Below the pieces are notes generated by a model that saw nothing but the letters and a program-made list of their open reading frames with translations, did no database searches and was not told the DNA's origin. Of a stretch of 64,000 bases of DNA, positions 1 to 10,980 are shown piece after piece. A program made the translations under genes and the position numbers. How positions within the stretch are numbered: position 1 is the first letter of the stretch; every line of letters begins with the position of its first letter. Source of the stretch: Ectothiorhodospira lacustris (GTDB lineage: Bacteria; Pseudomonadota; Gammaproteobacteria; Ectothiorhodospirales; Ectothiorhodospiraceae); the NCBI RefSeq assembly GCF_022227845.1, contig NZ_JAJNQN010000008.1, positions 62,001 through 126,000 of the forward strand. The letters are read 5' to 3'.

Positions 1-1
1 G

Positions 2-1292
2 ATTCCGGAACTGTCCAACATTTTCATCATCAACGGTTTCGGCGGGGGCGGTCTGGGGGCCACCAATTCCGCGGTGGCCGGGTTTGTGCTGGCGCCCTGG
101 GATGAACGCGACCGCAGCACCCAGGTGGTTCTGGATCATGAACTGCAGCCTCGCCTGGAAGAGATCCCGGGTCTGAGCATCTTCGCGCTGGTGCCGCCAT
201 CCCTGCCCAGTGCCGGGGGCGGTGCACCGGTGGAATTCGTCATCCGTTCCACTGATCCGGCGGAAAACCTGCTGGAGGTCTCCCGCGAGGTGATCGGCCG
301 GGCCATGGCCAGCGGCCGCTTCATCTACATCGACGGCGACCTGAAGATCGATCGCCCCCGGACCGAGATCCATATCGACCGGGAAAAGGCCGCCCTCATG
401 GGGGTGGACATGCAGACCCTGTCAGCGGATCTTTCATCCCTGTTCTCCGGCGGGTTCGTGGGTCGTTTTGCCCTGGATGACCGTTCCTACCGGGTCATTC
501 CCCAGCTGCAACGGGTGGATCGGCTGACGCCGGATCAGATCGAGGACCTCTATACCCGCAACCGGGACGGCGAACTGGTGCCCCTGGATACCCTGATCAC
601 CCTGAAGGACTCGGTGCATCCCCAGCAGCTCAAGCGCTTCCAGCAGCTCAACGCGGTTACCTTGTCCGGGGTGCCTCGGCCCGGCGTCACCCTGGGTGAC
701 GCCCTGGCGGTGCTGCAGGAGATTGCCGCCGATGTCCTGCCGCCGGGCTACAGCGTGGACTATGGTGGTCAGTCACGCCAGTTCATGAGCGAGGGCCGTC
801 AGCTGGTGGTGACCTTCTTCTTTGCCCTGGTGGTCATCTATCTGGTGCTGGCGGCCCAGTTCGAGTCATTCCGTGATTCACTGATCATGCTGATGACCGT
901 ACCGATGTCCATTGCCGGCGCGCTGCTGTTCGTCAGCCTGGGCCTGACCACCCTGAACATCTATACCCAGGTGGGATTGCTGACCCTGATCGGCCTGATC
1001 GCCAAGCACGGCATCCTGATCGTGGAGTTCGCCAACAAGCTACAGGAGGAACAGGGCTTATCCCGGCGCGAGGCGGTGGAGAAGGCGGCGGGTATTCGTC
1101 TGCGACCCATCCTCATGACCACCGCCGCCACAGTGCTGGCCATGATTCCGCTGCTGATCGCCGGTGGTCCCGGTGCCGGTTCCCGGTTTGCCATGGGGTT
1201 GGTGATCGCCGCCGGCATGACCATCGGGACCCTGTTCACCCTGTTCGTGGTGCCGGCGATATATACCTACCTGGCCCGGGATCGTGCCGGGG

Positions 1293-1309
<17 letters not shown>
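2..1309 (+). CDS. RND efflux pump inner-membrane subunit, HAE1 type (5' truncated)
   Basis: The reading frame is open from base 2, so only the last 435 residues of a roughly 1000-residue proton-driven efflux transporter are present. The first part is periplasmic porter/docking domain. From about residue 260 come the C-terminal membrane helices, including the hallmark segment LIGLIAKHGILIVEFAN, whose lysine matches the TM10 lysine of the AcrB proton relay. A terminal helix ends in YTYLARD. The adaptor (MFP) gene would lie upstream, outside the window. The stop overlaps the end of the convergent kinase gene by 17 bases. The family is certain; the substrate (drugs, solvents or other) cannot be read from this part. 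Confidence 0.93.
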
Positions 1310-3436
<2,127 letters not shown>

Positions 3437-3440
<4 letters not shown>

Positions 3441-4609
3441 GGGACCCCTCCCTGTGCCATGTCAAGCAGGCAAAGCACGGAAGACTTGTTCATGAACTCC
3501 ATGTAATCGTTTCCGGTATTGGCGATTTCGCCCAGTGTGAAGGCACCGAACAAGGGCATGCCGGCGCCGGCGCCCTCCAGTTCCCGGTGGATCCCTTCAC
3601 CGAGAAACAACACCCGTGAAATACAGTCGATGAACAGGGCCGGGGCGGCGGTGCCGTCGGTGCACTGTGATTCGGCGATGGCCCGGGCCTGGGTGGCGGC
3701 CTGGATCAGGGAGTCCGGGGTGCCGTTGAGCAGTCTGACGAAACAACCTTCCCGGACTTCTCCCACACACATCAGGGATTGATCGCCCACTACCATCAGC
3801 GGGTCGCGTACCACCATTTCGCTGTCCAGTTTGGAGATGCCGAAGGGATAGGCCTTGGCGATGTCGAAAAAATTCTCTCTGGTGATGTCCTGGCCGCCAT
3901 GCTCCCGGATCATCCGGCGATACACCTCGAAGGCCGGCTGCCAGTCAAGGGTATGGATGATGTTCCTTTCCGACGAGGTGACTTTGAGGGTGTCGCTGAT
4001 GGGCTCCCAGCCATGGGTGACGCCGATGCGGCTGACCAGAGGGATGCGGGCCAGGACTGCGGTATCCCGGCAAATCCCGTTCGGTGTGATGATGCAGGGT
4101 TTCTTTTCAAAGCTCAGTGACCCGGCACCGCCGCCGACGAAATTGACATCCAGTCCGAAATGCAGGAACAGCGACTCGATGAGGGCGCTGATGCGGCTGG
4201 AGAAACCATCCAAAAACACGATGACGGTATTGTTCTCCAGTGCTTCTGGCCATGCGGCGTGGGCCTGTGCAAGGTCCCGGTCAAGATCGGCATGGGCATC
4301 GCTGAGTCCATGCACCACGGCGATTTGTGCCGTGACGGGCAGCCCGACCAGCAGGGTGCCGTTGGAGTAGGGTTTGCGCTCATGGATGATCTGCGGGAAA
4401 ACGCCACCGAATACCGGTAACGGACACTCCCGGAACAACCGGGTGGCCCCCTCATGCGGCCAGTTGTCCTGATCGCAGCCCAGTACCATGATGCTCTCGA
4501 CCCCGGGTTCCCGCGCCATGCGTTGCAGGCAAGGGACAAGCGCATCGAGATGCCCGGTCGGTTCCATGTGAAAGTGGATGGTGTTCGTGATCATGGGATT
4601 GGTTTTCAT
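3437..4609 (-). CDS. FIST-domain sensor protein (NosP-like)
   Basis: 390 residues, soluble, with FIST_N (about 20-220) followed by FIST_C (about 220-370). The glycine-rich FVGGGAGSLS and FIDCISRVLFLG segments are typical of the family. FIST proteins are ligand sensors; the NosP branch binds heme and nitric oxide and is co-transcribed with a histidine kinase and c-di-GMP enzymes in Pseudomonas, Vibrio and Legionella. This gene lies 10 bases after the stop of the receiver-GGDEF-EAL gene and overlaps the kinase gene by 4 bases, the same gene set as the Legionella system. An alternative in-frame ATG lies five codons in. The FIST assignment is firm; the heme/NO role is inferred from context. Confidence 0.88.
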
Positions 4610-4619
4610 GGAGTGGTAT

Positions 4620-6671
4620 TCACGGAATGTCGGCGTCGGCGACGCTTTTCATGGTCAGACAGTGCTGCAGTTCATCGGCCCTGACGGGCTTGGAAATCAG
4701 GTAACCCTGTATCTCATTGATACCCAGTGCATCCAGATAGTCCCGCTGACGCTGGTTTTCCACGCCTTCGGCAATGGTCCTGAGGCCAAGGCCCTGGCTC
4801 AGGGCCGTCAGGGAACGGATGATGGCCCGGCTGTTTCTGTATTCGGTGATGTTCTCGATGAAGCTCTTGTCGATCTTGAGGGTGTTAAGCGGGAATTTCA
4901 GCAGGTATCCGAATGATGAGTAACCGGTACCGAAGTCGTCGATGGCAATATTGAATCCCATTTCCCTGAGACGCTTGAGGGTTACGATGGTGTCTTCAGG
5001 GCTGTGCATGGCGATGTTTTCGGTGATTTCCAGTTCCAGGCAACGGGCCGGGATGCCGTGCCGCTCCGTGCAGGCCAGGATTCGGTCGGCCAGATCCTCC
5101 TGTTCGAACTGGCGGGCGGACAGGTTGATCCCCATGCGCAGATTGACGCCCTGACGTCGCCAGGCAGCCGCCTGACGGCAGGCCTGCTCAATGATCCAGT
5201 CCCCCACATGCCGTATTCTGCCGGTCTCTTCCAGCAGGGGGATGAACTCGACGGGGGAGATGACGCCTCTCTGGCTGTGCTGCCAGCGGATGAGAGCCTC
5301 GACGCCGACGATCCTGCCGCTGGACAATTCCTGTTGGGGCTGGAAGACCATGAAGAACTCGTCCTTGTCCTGGGCAAGGCGCAGGTCGGTTTCCAACAGG
5401 ATGCCCATGGCCTTGTTTTCCACCTGGCCTTGCTGATGAAACACCAGCTTGGTGCCGCTTCCCAGACGGGCCTTGCGCTGGGCTTGCCGGGCCAGGAGCA
5501 GCAGGTCCTCGGCATTGGATCCATCCCGTGGGTAGATGCCGGCACCGGCGGAGAACTCCACGAAGACGGCCTTGCCATTGATGAAATGCGCCTTGTCCAG
5601 GTGGGAGAGGTAAGCCTCGTGGGAATCCTCCATGGCCATGGCCACGCCGAAGGTGTCGGCTTCCAGTCGGCAGAGCAGGGTGCCTGGGGCGGCATGTTGC
5701 CGCAGACGCTGGGCGAACACCCGCAGGACATTGTCGCCGGCGGCATGGCCGAAGGCATCGTTGATGCGGTGCAGCCGATCGATGTCCAGAACCATGACCA
5801 TCCATGGATCTTCTTCTCCCGACCCCATGTCCAGCTGTTCCTGCAACAGGCGCAGGAACAGCCGTTCCTTGGGTAGGTTCGTCAGCTCATCATGCTCCAC
5901 CAGATAGAGCACCTGATTTTCCAGTGCACGCAGCCCGGTCACATCCTGAAACGCGCCGACCATGGTGTCCTGGTCCGCGGATGGCTTGCCCTGCATCCGC
6001 AGGATGCGATGTCTGGCCCCATCTCCCAGCCGGACTTCCAGGTCAAGCCCTTCGTGATGATTCATGCTCAGTTCAAGCTGATTTTTCACTTCGGTCTGCT
6101 GCCCGGCATCCACCAGTGCGATGAAGTGATCGACACGGTCAGGGAGTGGCTCGCGCCACCCCAGCACGGCAGGAGCGTCTTCCGACCAGCGCATTGCCCC
6201 GGATTGCCGATGCAGTTGCCAGAATCCAAGCCTGGCCAATCGGCAGGCACTTTCCTGTTCGGCTCGGGCCTGCCTTAGCACCGCTTCCCGCTCCGCACCG
6301 CCGAGTACATAGCGGACACGTCGGGATAGCAGGGTCGGGTTGATGGGTTTGGTCATGAAGTCCGTGGCCCCGGCATCGAAGGCCTCATCGATCGACTGGA
6401 CATCCTCGGCGCTGGTCAACATGAGGATGGGAACCCAAGTCCCTTCATTATGGGCGCGGATGGCACGCACCACGTCGAAGCCGTTCATCTCCGGCATGGT
6501 CACGTCCAGCAGGATCAGATCTGGGCGGTGCCGTACAAAGGCCTCGACACCGCGCTTGCCGTTGTCTGCCTCAATGACCCCATAACCCTGACGAGAGAGA
6601 CCGACCCGGATTACGAGCCGAATGGTGGGGTCATCATCGACGATGAGGATGTTAGAGATGGCAGCGGTCAT
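4620..6671 (-). CDS. Response regulator with PAS-like, degenerate GGDEF and EAL domains (c-di-GMP phosphodiesterase)
   Basis: 683 residues. An N-terminal receiver (NILIVDDD near the start, phospho-acceptor Asp56 in LILLDVTMP) is followed by a PAS-like segment, a GGDEF domain and an EAL domain. The GGDEF signature is degraded to LEADTF, so cyclase activity is unlikely. The EAL domain keeps EALIRW, the NLSARQF asparagine, LEITEN, DDFGTGYSS, KIDKSF and AEGVE, so c-di-GMP hydrolysis is expected. The frame is open for 19 further codons upstream (TTG at 6728, ATG at 6698). The ATG at 6671 was chosen because the receiver fold begins eight residues later. It is the first gene of the operon with the FIST sensor and kinase, and the likely phosphorelay target. 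Confidence 0.9.
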   Translation of the reverse strand: MTAAISNILIVDDDPTIRLVIRVGLSRQGYGVIEADNGKRGVEAFVRHRPDLILLDVTMPEMNGFDVVRAIRAHNEGTWVPILMLTSAEDVQSIDEAFDAGATDFMTKPINPTLLSRRVRYVLGGAEREAVLRQARAEQESACRLARLGFWQLHRQSGAMRWSEDAPAVLGWREPLPDRVDHFIALVDAGQQTEVKNQLELSMNHHEGLDLEVRLGDGARHRILRMQGKPSADQDTMVGAFQDVTGLRALENQVLYLVEHDELTNLPKERLFLRLLQEQLDMGSGEEDPWMVMVLDIDRLHRINDAFGHAAGDNVLRVFAQRLRQHAAPGTLLCRLEADTFGVAMAMEDSHEAYLSHLDKAHFINGKAVFVEFSAGAGIYPRDGSNAEDLLLLARQAQRKARLGSGTKLVFHQQGQVENKAMGILLETDLRLAQDKDEFFMVFQPQQELSSGRIVGVEALIRWQHSQRGVISPVEFIPLLEETGRIRHVGDWIIEQACRQAAAWRRQGVNLRMGINLSARQFEQEDLADRILACTERHGIPARCLELEITENIAMHSPEDTIVTLKRLREMGFNIAIDDFGTGYSSFGYLLKFPLNTLKIDKSFIENITEYRNSRAIIRSLTALSQGLGLRTIAEGVENQRQRDYLDALGINEIQGYLISKPVRADELQHCLTMKSVADADIP

Positions 6672-6797
6672 TGATGACTCGATTCTGGTATCAGGCATGC
6701 CCGTGGCGAGTGGGTGCGGTGGTGGCAAAGATTGACCGAATATGCTTCGCTCAGGTTGTTCCTGCGACGATTCACATGATGATCCGGAGACAGACCC

Positions 6798-7775
6798 ATG
6801 TCCTTTGTCATGCAGATTCAGAAAACCGGTGGTCCCGAGGTGCTGGAATGGGTCAGGTCACCCCCTGGGGAGCCGGGGCCGGGGGAGGTCCGTCTGCGCC
6901 AGACGGCGATTGGTCTCAATTTCATTGACATCTATTTTCGTCGTGGGCTGTATCCGTTGCCGAAGCTGCCGTGCGGTCTTGGCATGGAGGCGGCTGGCGT
7001 GGTGGAAGCCCTGGGTGAGAACGTAACCGGGTTGCAGGTCGGCGATCGCGTGGCCTATGCCGCGCCTCCTCCGGGTGCCTACGCTCAGAGGCGGGTCATG
7101 CCTGCCGACAGGCTGGTGCGTCTGCCCGAGGATATCCCGGACGACACCGCCGCCGCCATGATGCTCAGGGGAATGACTGTCCATTATCTGTTGCGGCGCA
7201 CCTGGCCGGTGGCGGCGGGTCAGCATGTCCTGGTCCATGCCGCCGCCGGCGGTGTCGGTCTCATGCTCTGTCAATGGGCAAGGCATCTGGGGGCCGAGGT
7301 GATCGGCATCGTGGGCAGTCCCGAAAAGGCCGATCTTGCTATGGAACATGGCGCGAATCACGTCATAGTGGGCGCCGGGGAGGGATTTGCCGACAGGGTG
7401 AGGGAAATCACCGACGGGCGCGGCGTGGACGTGGTCTACGATTCGGTCGGGCGGGATACGTTCATGGGTTCGCTGGATTGCCTGCGACCGTTGGGCATGA
7501 TGGTCAGCTTCGGCAATGCCTCCGGTCCCGTGCCCCCTGTGGATCCGGCCGTGCTGGCAGGGAAAGGTTCGCTCTTTTTCACTCGACCCAGCCTGTTCCA
7601 TTACATTGCCGCCCGGGAAGACCTGGAATGGGCCGCCTCGGAACTGTTCGCGATGGTCAGGACCGGTGTGGTGGCAGTGCCCATTCATCAACGATACCCC
7701 TTGCGGGAAACCGCCCGGGCTCATGAAGACATGGAGGCCAGGCGCACCACCGGCAGCAGCATCCTGCTGCCCTGA
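6798..7775 (+). CDS. qor: NADPH:quinone oxidoreductase, medium-chain (QorA) family
   Basis: 325 residues, a full-length zinc-independent medium-chain reductase. The N-terminal GroES-like domain includes LNFIDIYFRRGLYP. The central Rossmann fold has HAAAGGVGLMLCQWA, and the C-terminus has the substrate-lobe helix typical of quinone reductases. It reduces quinones or related enones with NADPH in the cytoplasm. A CGGAGA ribosome-binding site lies a few bases upstream of the ATG. It is transcribed alone: the upstream operon is divergent and the downstream exported-protein gene converges 3 bases away. The precise substrate is unknown. Confidence 0.92.
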   Translation: MSFVMQIQKTGGPEVLEWVRSPPGEPGPGEVRLRQTAIGLNFIDIYFRRGLYPLPKLPCGLGMEAAGVVEALGENVTGLQVGDRVAYAAPPPGAYAQRRVMPADRLVRLPEDIPDDTAAAMMLRGMTVHYLLRRTWPVAAGQHVLVHAAAGGVGLMLCQWARHLGAEVIGIVGSPEKADLAMEHGANHVIVGAGEGFADRVREITDGRGVDVVYDSVGRDTFMGSLDCLRPLGMMVSFGNASGPVPPVDPAVLAGKGSLFFTRPSLFHYIAAREDLEWAASELFAMVRTGVVAVPIHQRYPLRETARAHEDMEARRTTGSSILLP

Positions 7776-7778
7776 GGG

Positions 7779-8522
7779 TTACCAGTTGCCGCCCAGCCCC
7801 ATCCGACTGTTGCGAAGGCAGCCTTGAAAGGCCGGCACCGAGCCGCGGGCGTGTCGGTCCCAGCAGGATACGATGGCGTCAAAGCAGGTCTCCAGGCGGG
7901 TCCGTTCCCCCCGGGCCCGCTGATGGCACTCGAAGGCCGCCCTGTCGGAGAGGGTATCCACGGTATGGTGGGTCACGGTCAGCGGACCCTGTGCCAGTAT
8001 CCACTGCATGGCCTGGCGGGCTCCGTCCAGGGAAAATTTCAGGGTACGGGCATCCCCCTGATCATCCTCCACCTTGAGGCGGATTTCACGTCCCTCCATC
8101 AAGGATTCCAGAAGGGGCGGCAGTGAATGTCCGCGGGAAGGTTCCCAGACCGGCCATTCCAGGCTTTGAGTCCATGTCCCCGTCGACGGATCGGGATCCG
8201 CAGCGGCACCCGGATCCTGCTGGAGAGCGTGCTTCTGACATCTCGTGTCCACATCGATCTCCGCTTCCAGCAAGCCATCCCTGATACGAATGGGTGGGCC
8301 GCCCTTGACCAAGAGGGCGATCTTGACCGGCCCGTTCTGCGTCTGGCCCACCGCGAGGGCATGGCCTTCATCACTGCGTGTATAGGCCAGCAGGGTCAGT
8401 CCTTGTTCTTCGCTCGGCTGGCTGTAGCTGATCCACCAGTCCTGAAAGCGCTCCGCGGCGAAGGCCGGCAGGCCCGTTGCCATCAACAGAAAGGCGATCA
8501 GAGTCTTTATCGGCAACGGCAT
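7779..8522 (-). CDS. Exported protein of unknown function
   Basis: 247 residues, not recognised. The N-terminus is a clear Sec signal peptide (basic PIK, hydrophobic LIAFLLMATGLP, cleavage near AFA|AE), so the mature protein is periplasmic. The first half, with the sequence FQDWWISYS and a run of beta-strands, resembles the general shape of periplasmic assembly or invasion-type domains. Four cysteines near the C-terminus may pair as disulfides. AGGAG lies 8 bases before the ATG at 8522. It stands alone, convergent with qor. No domain can be named with confidence. Confidence 0.75.
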   Translation of the reverse strand: MPLPIKTLIAFLLMATGLPAFAAERFQDWWISYSQPSEEQGLTLLAYTRSDEGHALAVGQTQNGPVKIALLVKGGPPIRIRDGLLEAEIDVDTRCQKHALQQDPGAAADPDPSTGTWTQSLEWPVWEPSRGHSLPPLLESLMEGREIRLKVEDDQGDARTLKFSLDGARQAMQWILAQGPLTVTHHTVDTLSDRAAFECHQRARGERTRLETCFDAIVSCWDRHARGSVPAFQGCLRNSRMGLGGNW

Positions 8523-8718
8523 CGGATCGGCTCCTGGTTGAATCCGGTGGCAATCGGGAAGGTTTTCATATGAGCCGGCGAACTATCCATATGTCAACCA
8601 TGAATACGGCGTGGATTTGGCTGGGGAACAGCGTCTTGTAAACCGGCAAAAAAGACCTGATGAACCTTGCGAAAATCGCAAATTGACATGCAGGCATCAT
8701 GCGCTTCTGCTAATCTTC

Positions 8719-8733
8719 GCTGCAATGCAACAT
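8719..8733 (+). promoter_or_regulatory. TGC-rich motif upstream of the fabI operon
   Basis: The 265-base gap between the divergent exported-protein gene and fabI contains GCTGCAATGCAACA about 55 bases before the fabI start. The same 14-mer with a single C/T difference lies in the phasin promoter (19860-19873, opposite strand), where a related copy also occurs (19890-19902). TGC-rich sites of this type are known targets of PHA regulators such as PhaR in other proteobacteria. Regulator binding is inference. A TTGACA at 8683 has no -10 at proper spacing, so the promoter itself was not located. Nothing else was seen in this gap. Confidence 0.45.
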
Positions 8734-8787
8734 AAATCAGGTTCATCTGTCTGAGCCAGTGAACCCAGCGACGATTGGAGGTTGCCC

Positions 8788-9564
8788 ATGATGACTCAAC
8801 CCTTCTCCATGCAAGGGAAAACCGGCATCGTTACCGGCCTCGCCAATGCCGACAGCATTGCCTACGGCTGTGCCCGTGCGCTGCAGCAGGCGGGTGCCGA
8901 AATGATCGTGACCTATGGCCATCCCAAGGCCGAATCCCATGTCCGGCCCTTGGCCGGTGAGATGGGGGATCCGGAACTGATGCTTTGCGATGTGCTTGAC
9001 CAGACCCAAGTGGATGCACTGTTCCAGCGCGCCGCCGAACGTTGGGGCAAGCTGGATTTTCTGATCCATTCCATGGCCTTTGCGCCACGAGATGATCTCC
9101 ATGGTCGAGTGGTGGACTGCTCCTGGGACGGCTTTGCCCAGGCCATGAATGTTTCCTGTCACTCCTTCATTCGCCTGGCCCGACAGGCGGAACACCTGAT
9201 GAAGGCGGGCGGCACTCTGATCACCCTCTCCTATTACGGTGCCGAAAAGGTGGTGGACAACTACAACCTCATGGGGCCGGTCAAGGCCGCGTTGGAATCC
9301 AGTGTGCGCTACATGGCGGCGGAACTGGGTCCGCAAGGCATCCGGGTGCATGCCATCTCGCCGGGTCCCATCCGTACCCGGGCGGCCTCGGGTATTCAGG
9401 ATTTCGAAGATCTGGCCCGCGATGCCGAAACCCGTTCCCCCCTGCGTCGTCTGGCCACCATCGAGGATGTGGGGCAGAGTGCCGTTTTCCTGGCCTCAGG
9501 GGCCGGACAGTCACTGACCGGCAGCACCCTTTACGTGGATGCCGGACATAACATAAGGGCCTGA
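8788..9564 (+). CDS. fabI: Enoyl-[ACP] reductase (NADH), FabI family
   Basis: 258 residues, usual FabI length. The cofactor motif is GLANADSIAYG at 17-27 (the FabI-type glycine motif). The catalytic set is Tyr149 in SYYGAE, Tyr159 in NYN and Lys166, matching the E. coli residues. The ATG at 8788 was preferred over the TTG two codons earlier because GGAGG lies 6-7 bases before it. FabI reduces trans-2-enoyl-ACP and can act on enoyl-CoA. It starts an operon with a MaoC-Pta fusion 3 bases downstream and with ackA. The fab cluster at 33-36 kb has no enoyl reductase, so this could also be the housekeeping enzyme. Confidence 0.93.
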   Translation: MMTQPFSMQGKTGIVTGLANADSIAYGCARALQQAGAEMIVTYGHPKAESHVRPLAGEMGDPELMLCDVLDQTQVDALFQRAAERWGKLDFLIHSMAFAPRDDLHGRVVDCSWDGFAQAMNVSCHSFIRLARQAEHLMKAGGTLITLSYYGAEKVVDNYNLMGPVKAALESSVRYMAAELGPQGIRVHAISPGPIRTRAASGIQDFEDLARDAETRSPLRRLATIEDVGQSAVFLASGAGQSLTGSTLYVDAGHNIRA

Positions 9565-9567
9565 GTC

Positions 9568-10977
9568 ATGGATAAGAAAACCGATCTGGGTTACATCGAG
9601 AACCGCACTTTCGATGAGATTCGGGTGGGCGACGAGGCCTCTATCGAGCGCCGGCTCACCATGGATGACATCAAGCTATTCGCCATCATGTCCGGGGACG
9701 TGAACCCTGCCCATGTGGACGAGGATTTTGCCAAGAGTTCGCGCTTTCAGGAGATCATCGCTCATGGCATGTGGGGCGGAGCGCTCATCTCCACCGTGTT
9801 GGGCACCGAGTTGCCCGGCCCCGGGACCATCTATCTGGGGCAAACCCTGCGGTTTCGGGCCCCGGTAGGTCTGGGTGATGTCCTGCAGGTGAAGGTGAAG
9901 GTCCTGGAAAAGGACCCTGAAAAGAATCGCATCAAATTTGATTGTCGGTGTACCAATCAGGAAGGTCGGGATGTGATCGAGGGGGTGGCCGACGTGCTGG
10001 CGCCCACGGAAAAGATCCGCCGTGCCCGTACTGTGATGCCGCGGGTTCGCATGTCCGAGCGGGCGCGCCTGCATGAACTGTTGCATGCCGCCACCCATCC
10101 GGAGCCGGTCGACATGGCCGTGGTGCATCCGGTGGATGCACCTTCCATCCTGGGGGCCTATGAGTCTGCTAAGGCGGGTCTGATCCATCCGATTCTGATC
10201 GGTCCCGAGGACCGCATCCGGGCGGCGGCGGATGAGGCGGAGATCGACATCAGCGATTTTCGCATCATTCATGTCCCCCACAGCCATGCCGCGGCCGAAG
10301 AGGCGGTGGCCATGACCCGCGCCGGCACCGTGGGCGCCATCATGAAGGGGGCGCTGCATACCGATGAATTGCTGCGGGAGGTGGTGCGTAAGGATTCCGG
10401 CTTGCGGACCGAACGACGCATCAGCCATGTGATGGCCTTCGATGTACCGACCTATCCACGCCCCCTGTTCATCACCGACGCGGCCATCAACATCTATCCT
10501 TCTCTGGCCGACAAGATGGATATCGTGCAGAACGCCATCGAGTTGGCTCACGCGGTGGGTAATGAGCTGCCCAAGGTAGCCATTCTATCGGCGATGGAGA
10601 CGGTGAATCCCAAGATCCAGTCCACCCTGGAGGCGGCGGCCCTGTGCAAGATGGCGGATCGTGGGCAGATTACCGGCGCCTTGATTGATGGCCCGCTGGC
10701 CTTCGACAATGCCGTGTCCGAGGCGGCGGCTGCGACCAAAAACATCATCTCCCCCGTGGCCGGTCGGGCTGACATCCTGGTGGCACCGGATCTGGAAGCA
10801 GCCAACATGCTCATGAAGCAGTTGACCTACCTGGCGGATGCGACAGGGGCCGGCCTGGTGGTGGGAGCCCGGGTTCCCATCGTGCTCACCAGTCGGGCTG
10901 ATGATGCCATCACCCGCATGGCTTCCTGTGCCCTGGCATTGCTGCTGGCGGACTATCAGAAGAAGAAGGTTCGGTAA
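9568..10977 (+). CDS. Fusion of R-specific enoyl-CoA hydratase (MaoC/PhaJ) and phosphate acyltransferase
   Basis: 469 residues. Residues about 10-145 are a MaoC hot-dog domain with the PhaJ catalytic pair Asp44 and His49 in GDVNPAHVD, expected to interconvert enoyl-CoA and (R)-3-hydroxyacyl-CoA. Residues about 160-465 are a PTA_PTB domain, transferring acyl groups between CoA and phosphate. The fusion is a known family, often labelled bifunctional enoyl-CoA hydratase/phosphate acetyltransferase. It sits 3 bases after fabI and 3 bases before ackA, so the operon can convert an acyl-CoA to acyl phosphate and then to acid plus ATP. Chain-length preference (acetyl or butyryl) cannot be read here. 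Confidence 0.92.
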   Translation: MDKKTDLGYIENRTFDEIRVGDEASIERRLTMDDIKLFAIMSGDVNPAHVDEDFAKSSRFQEIIAHGMWGGALISTVLGTELPGPGTIYLGQTLRFRAPVGLGDVLQVKVKVLEKDPEKNRIKFDCRCTNQEGRDVIEGVADVLAPTEKIRRARTVMPRVRMSERARLHELLHAATHPEPVDMAVVHPVDAPSILGAYESAKAGLIHPILIGPEDRIRAAADEAEIDISDFRIIHVPHSHAAAEEAVAMTRAGTVGAIMKGALHTDELLREVVRKDSGLRTERRISHVMAFDVPTYPRPLFITDAAINIYPSLADKMDIVQNAIELAHAVGNELPKVAILSAMETVNPKIQSTLEAAALCKMADRGQITGALIDGPLAFDNAVSEAAAATKNIISPVAGRADILVAPDLEAANMLMKQLTYLADATGAGLVVGARVPIVLTSRADDAITRMASCALALLLADYQKKKVR

Positions 10978-10980
10978 GAA

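Noticed and set aside
8683-8716. TTGACA with TAATCT as the fabI promoter
   Set aside because: The spacing is 22 bases, too long for a sigma70 promoter.
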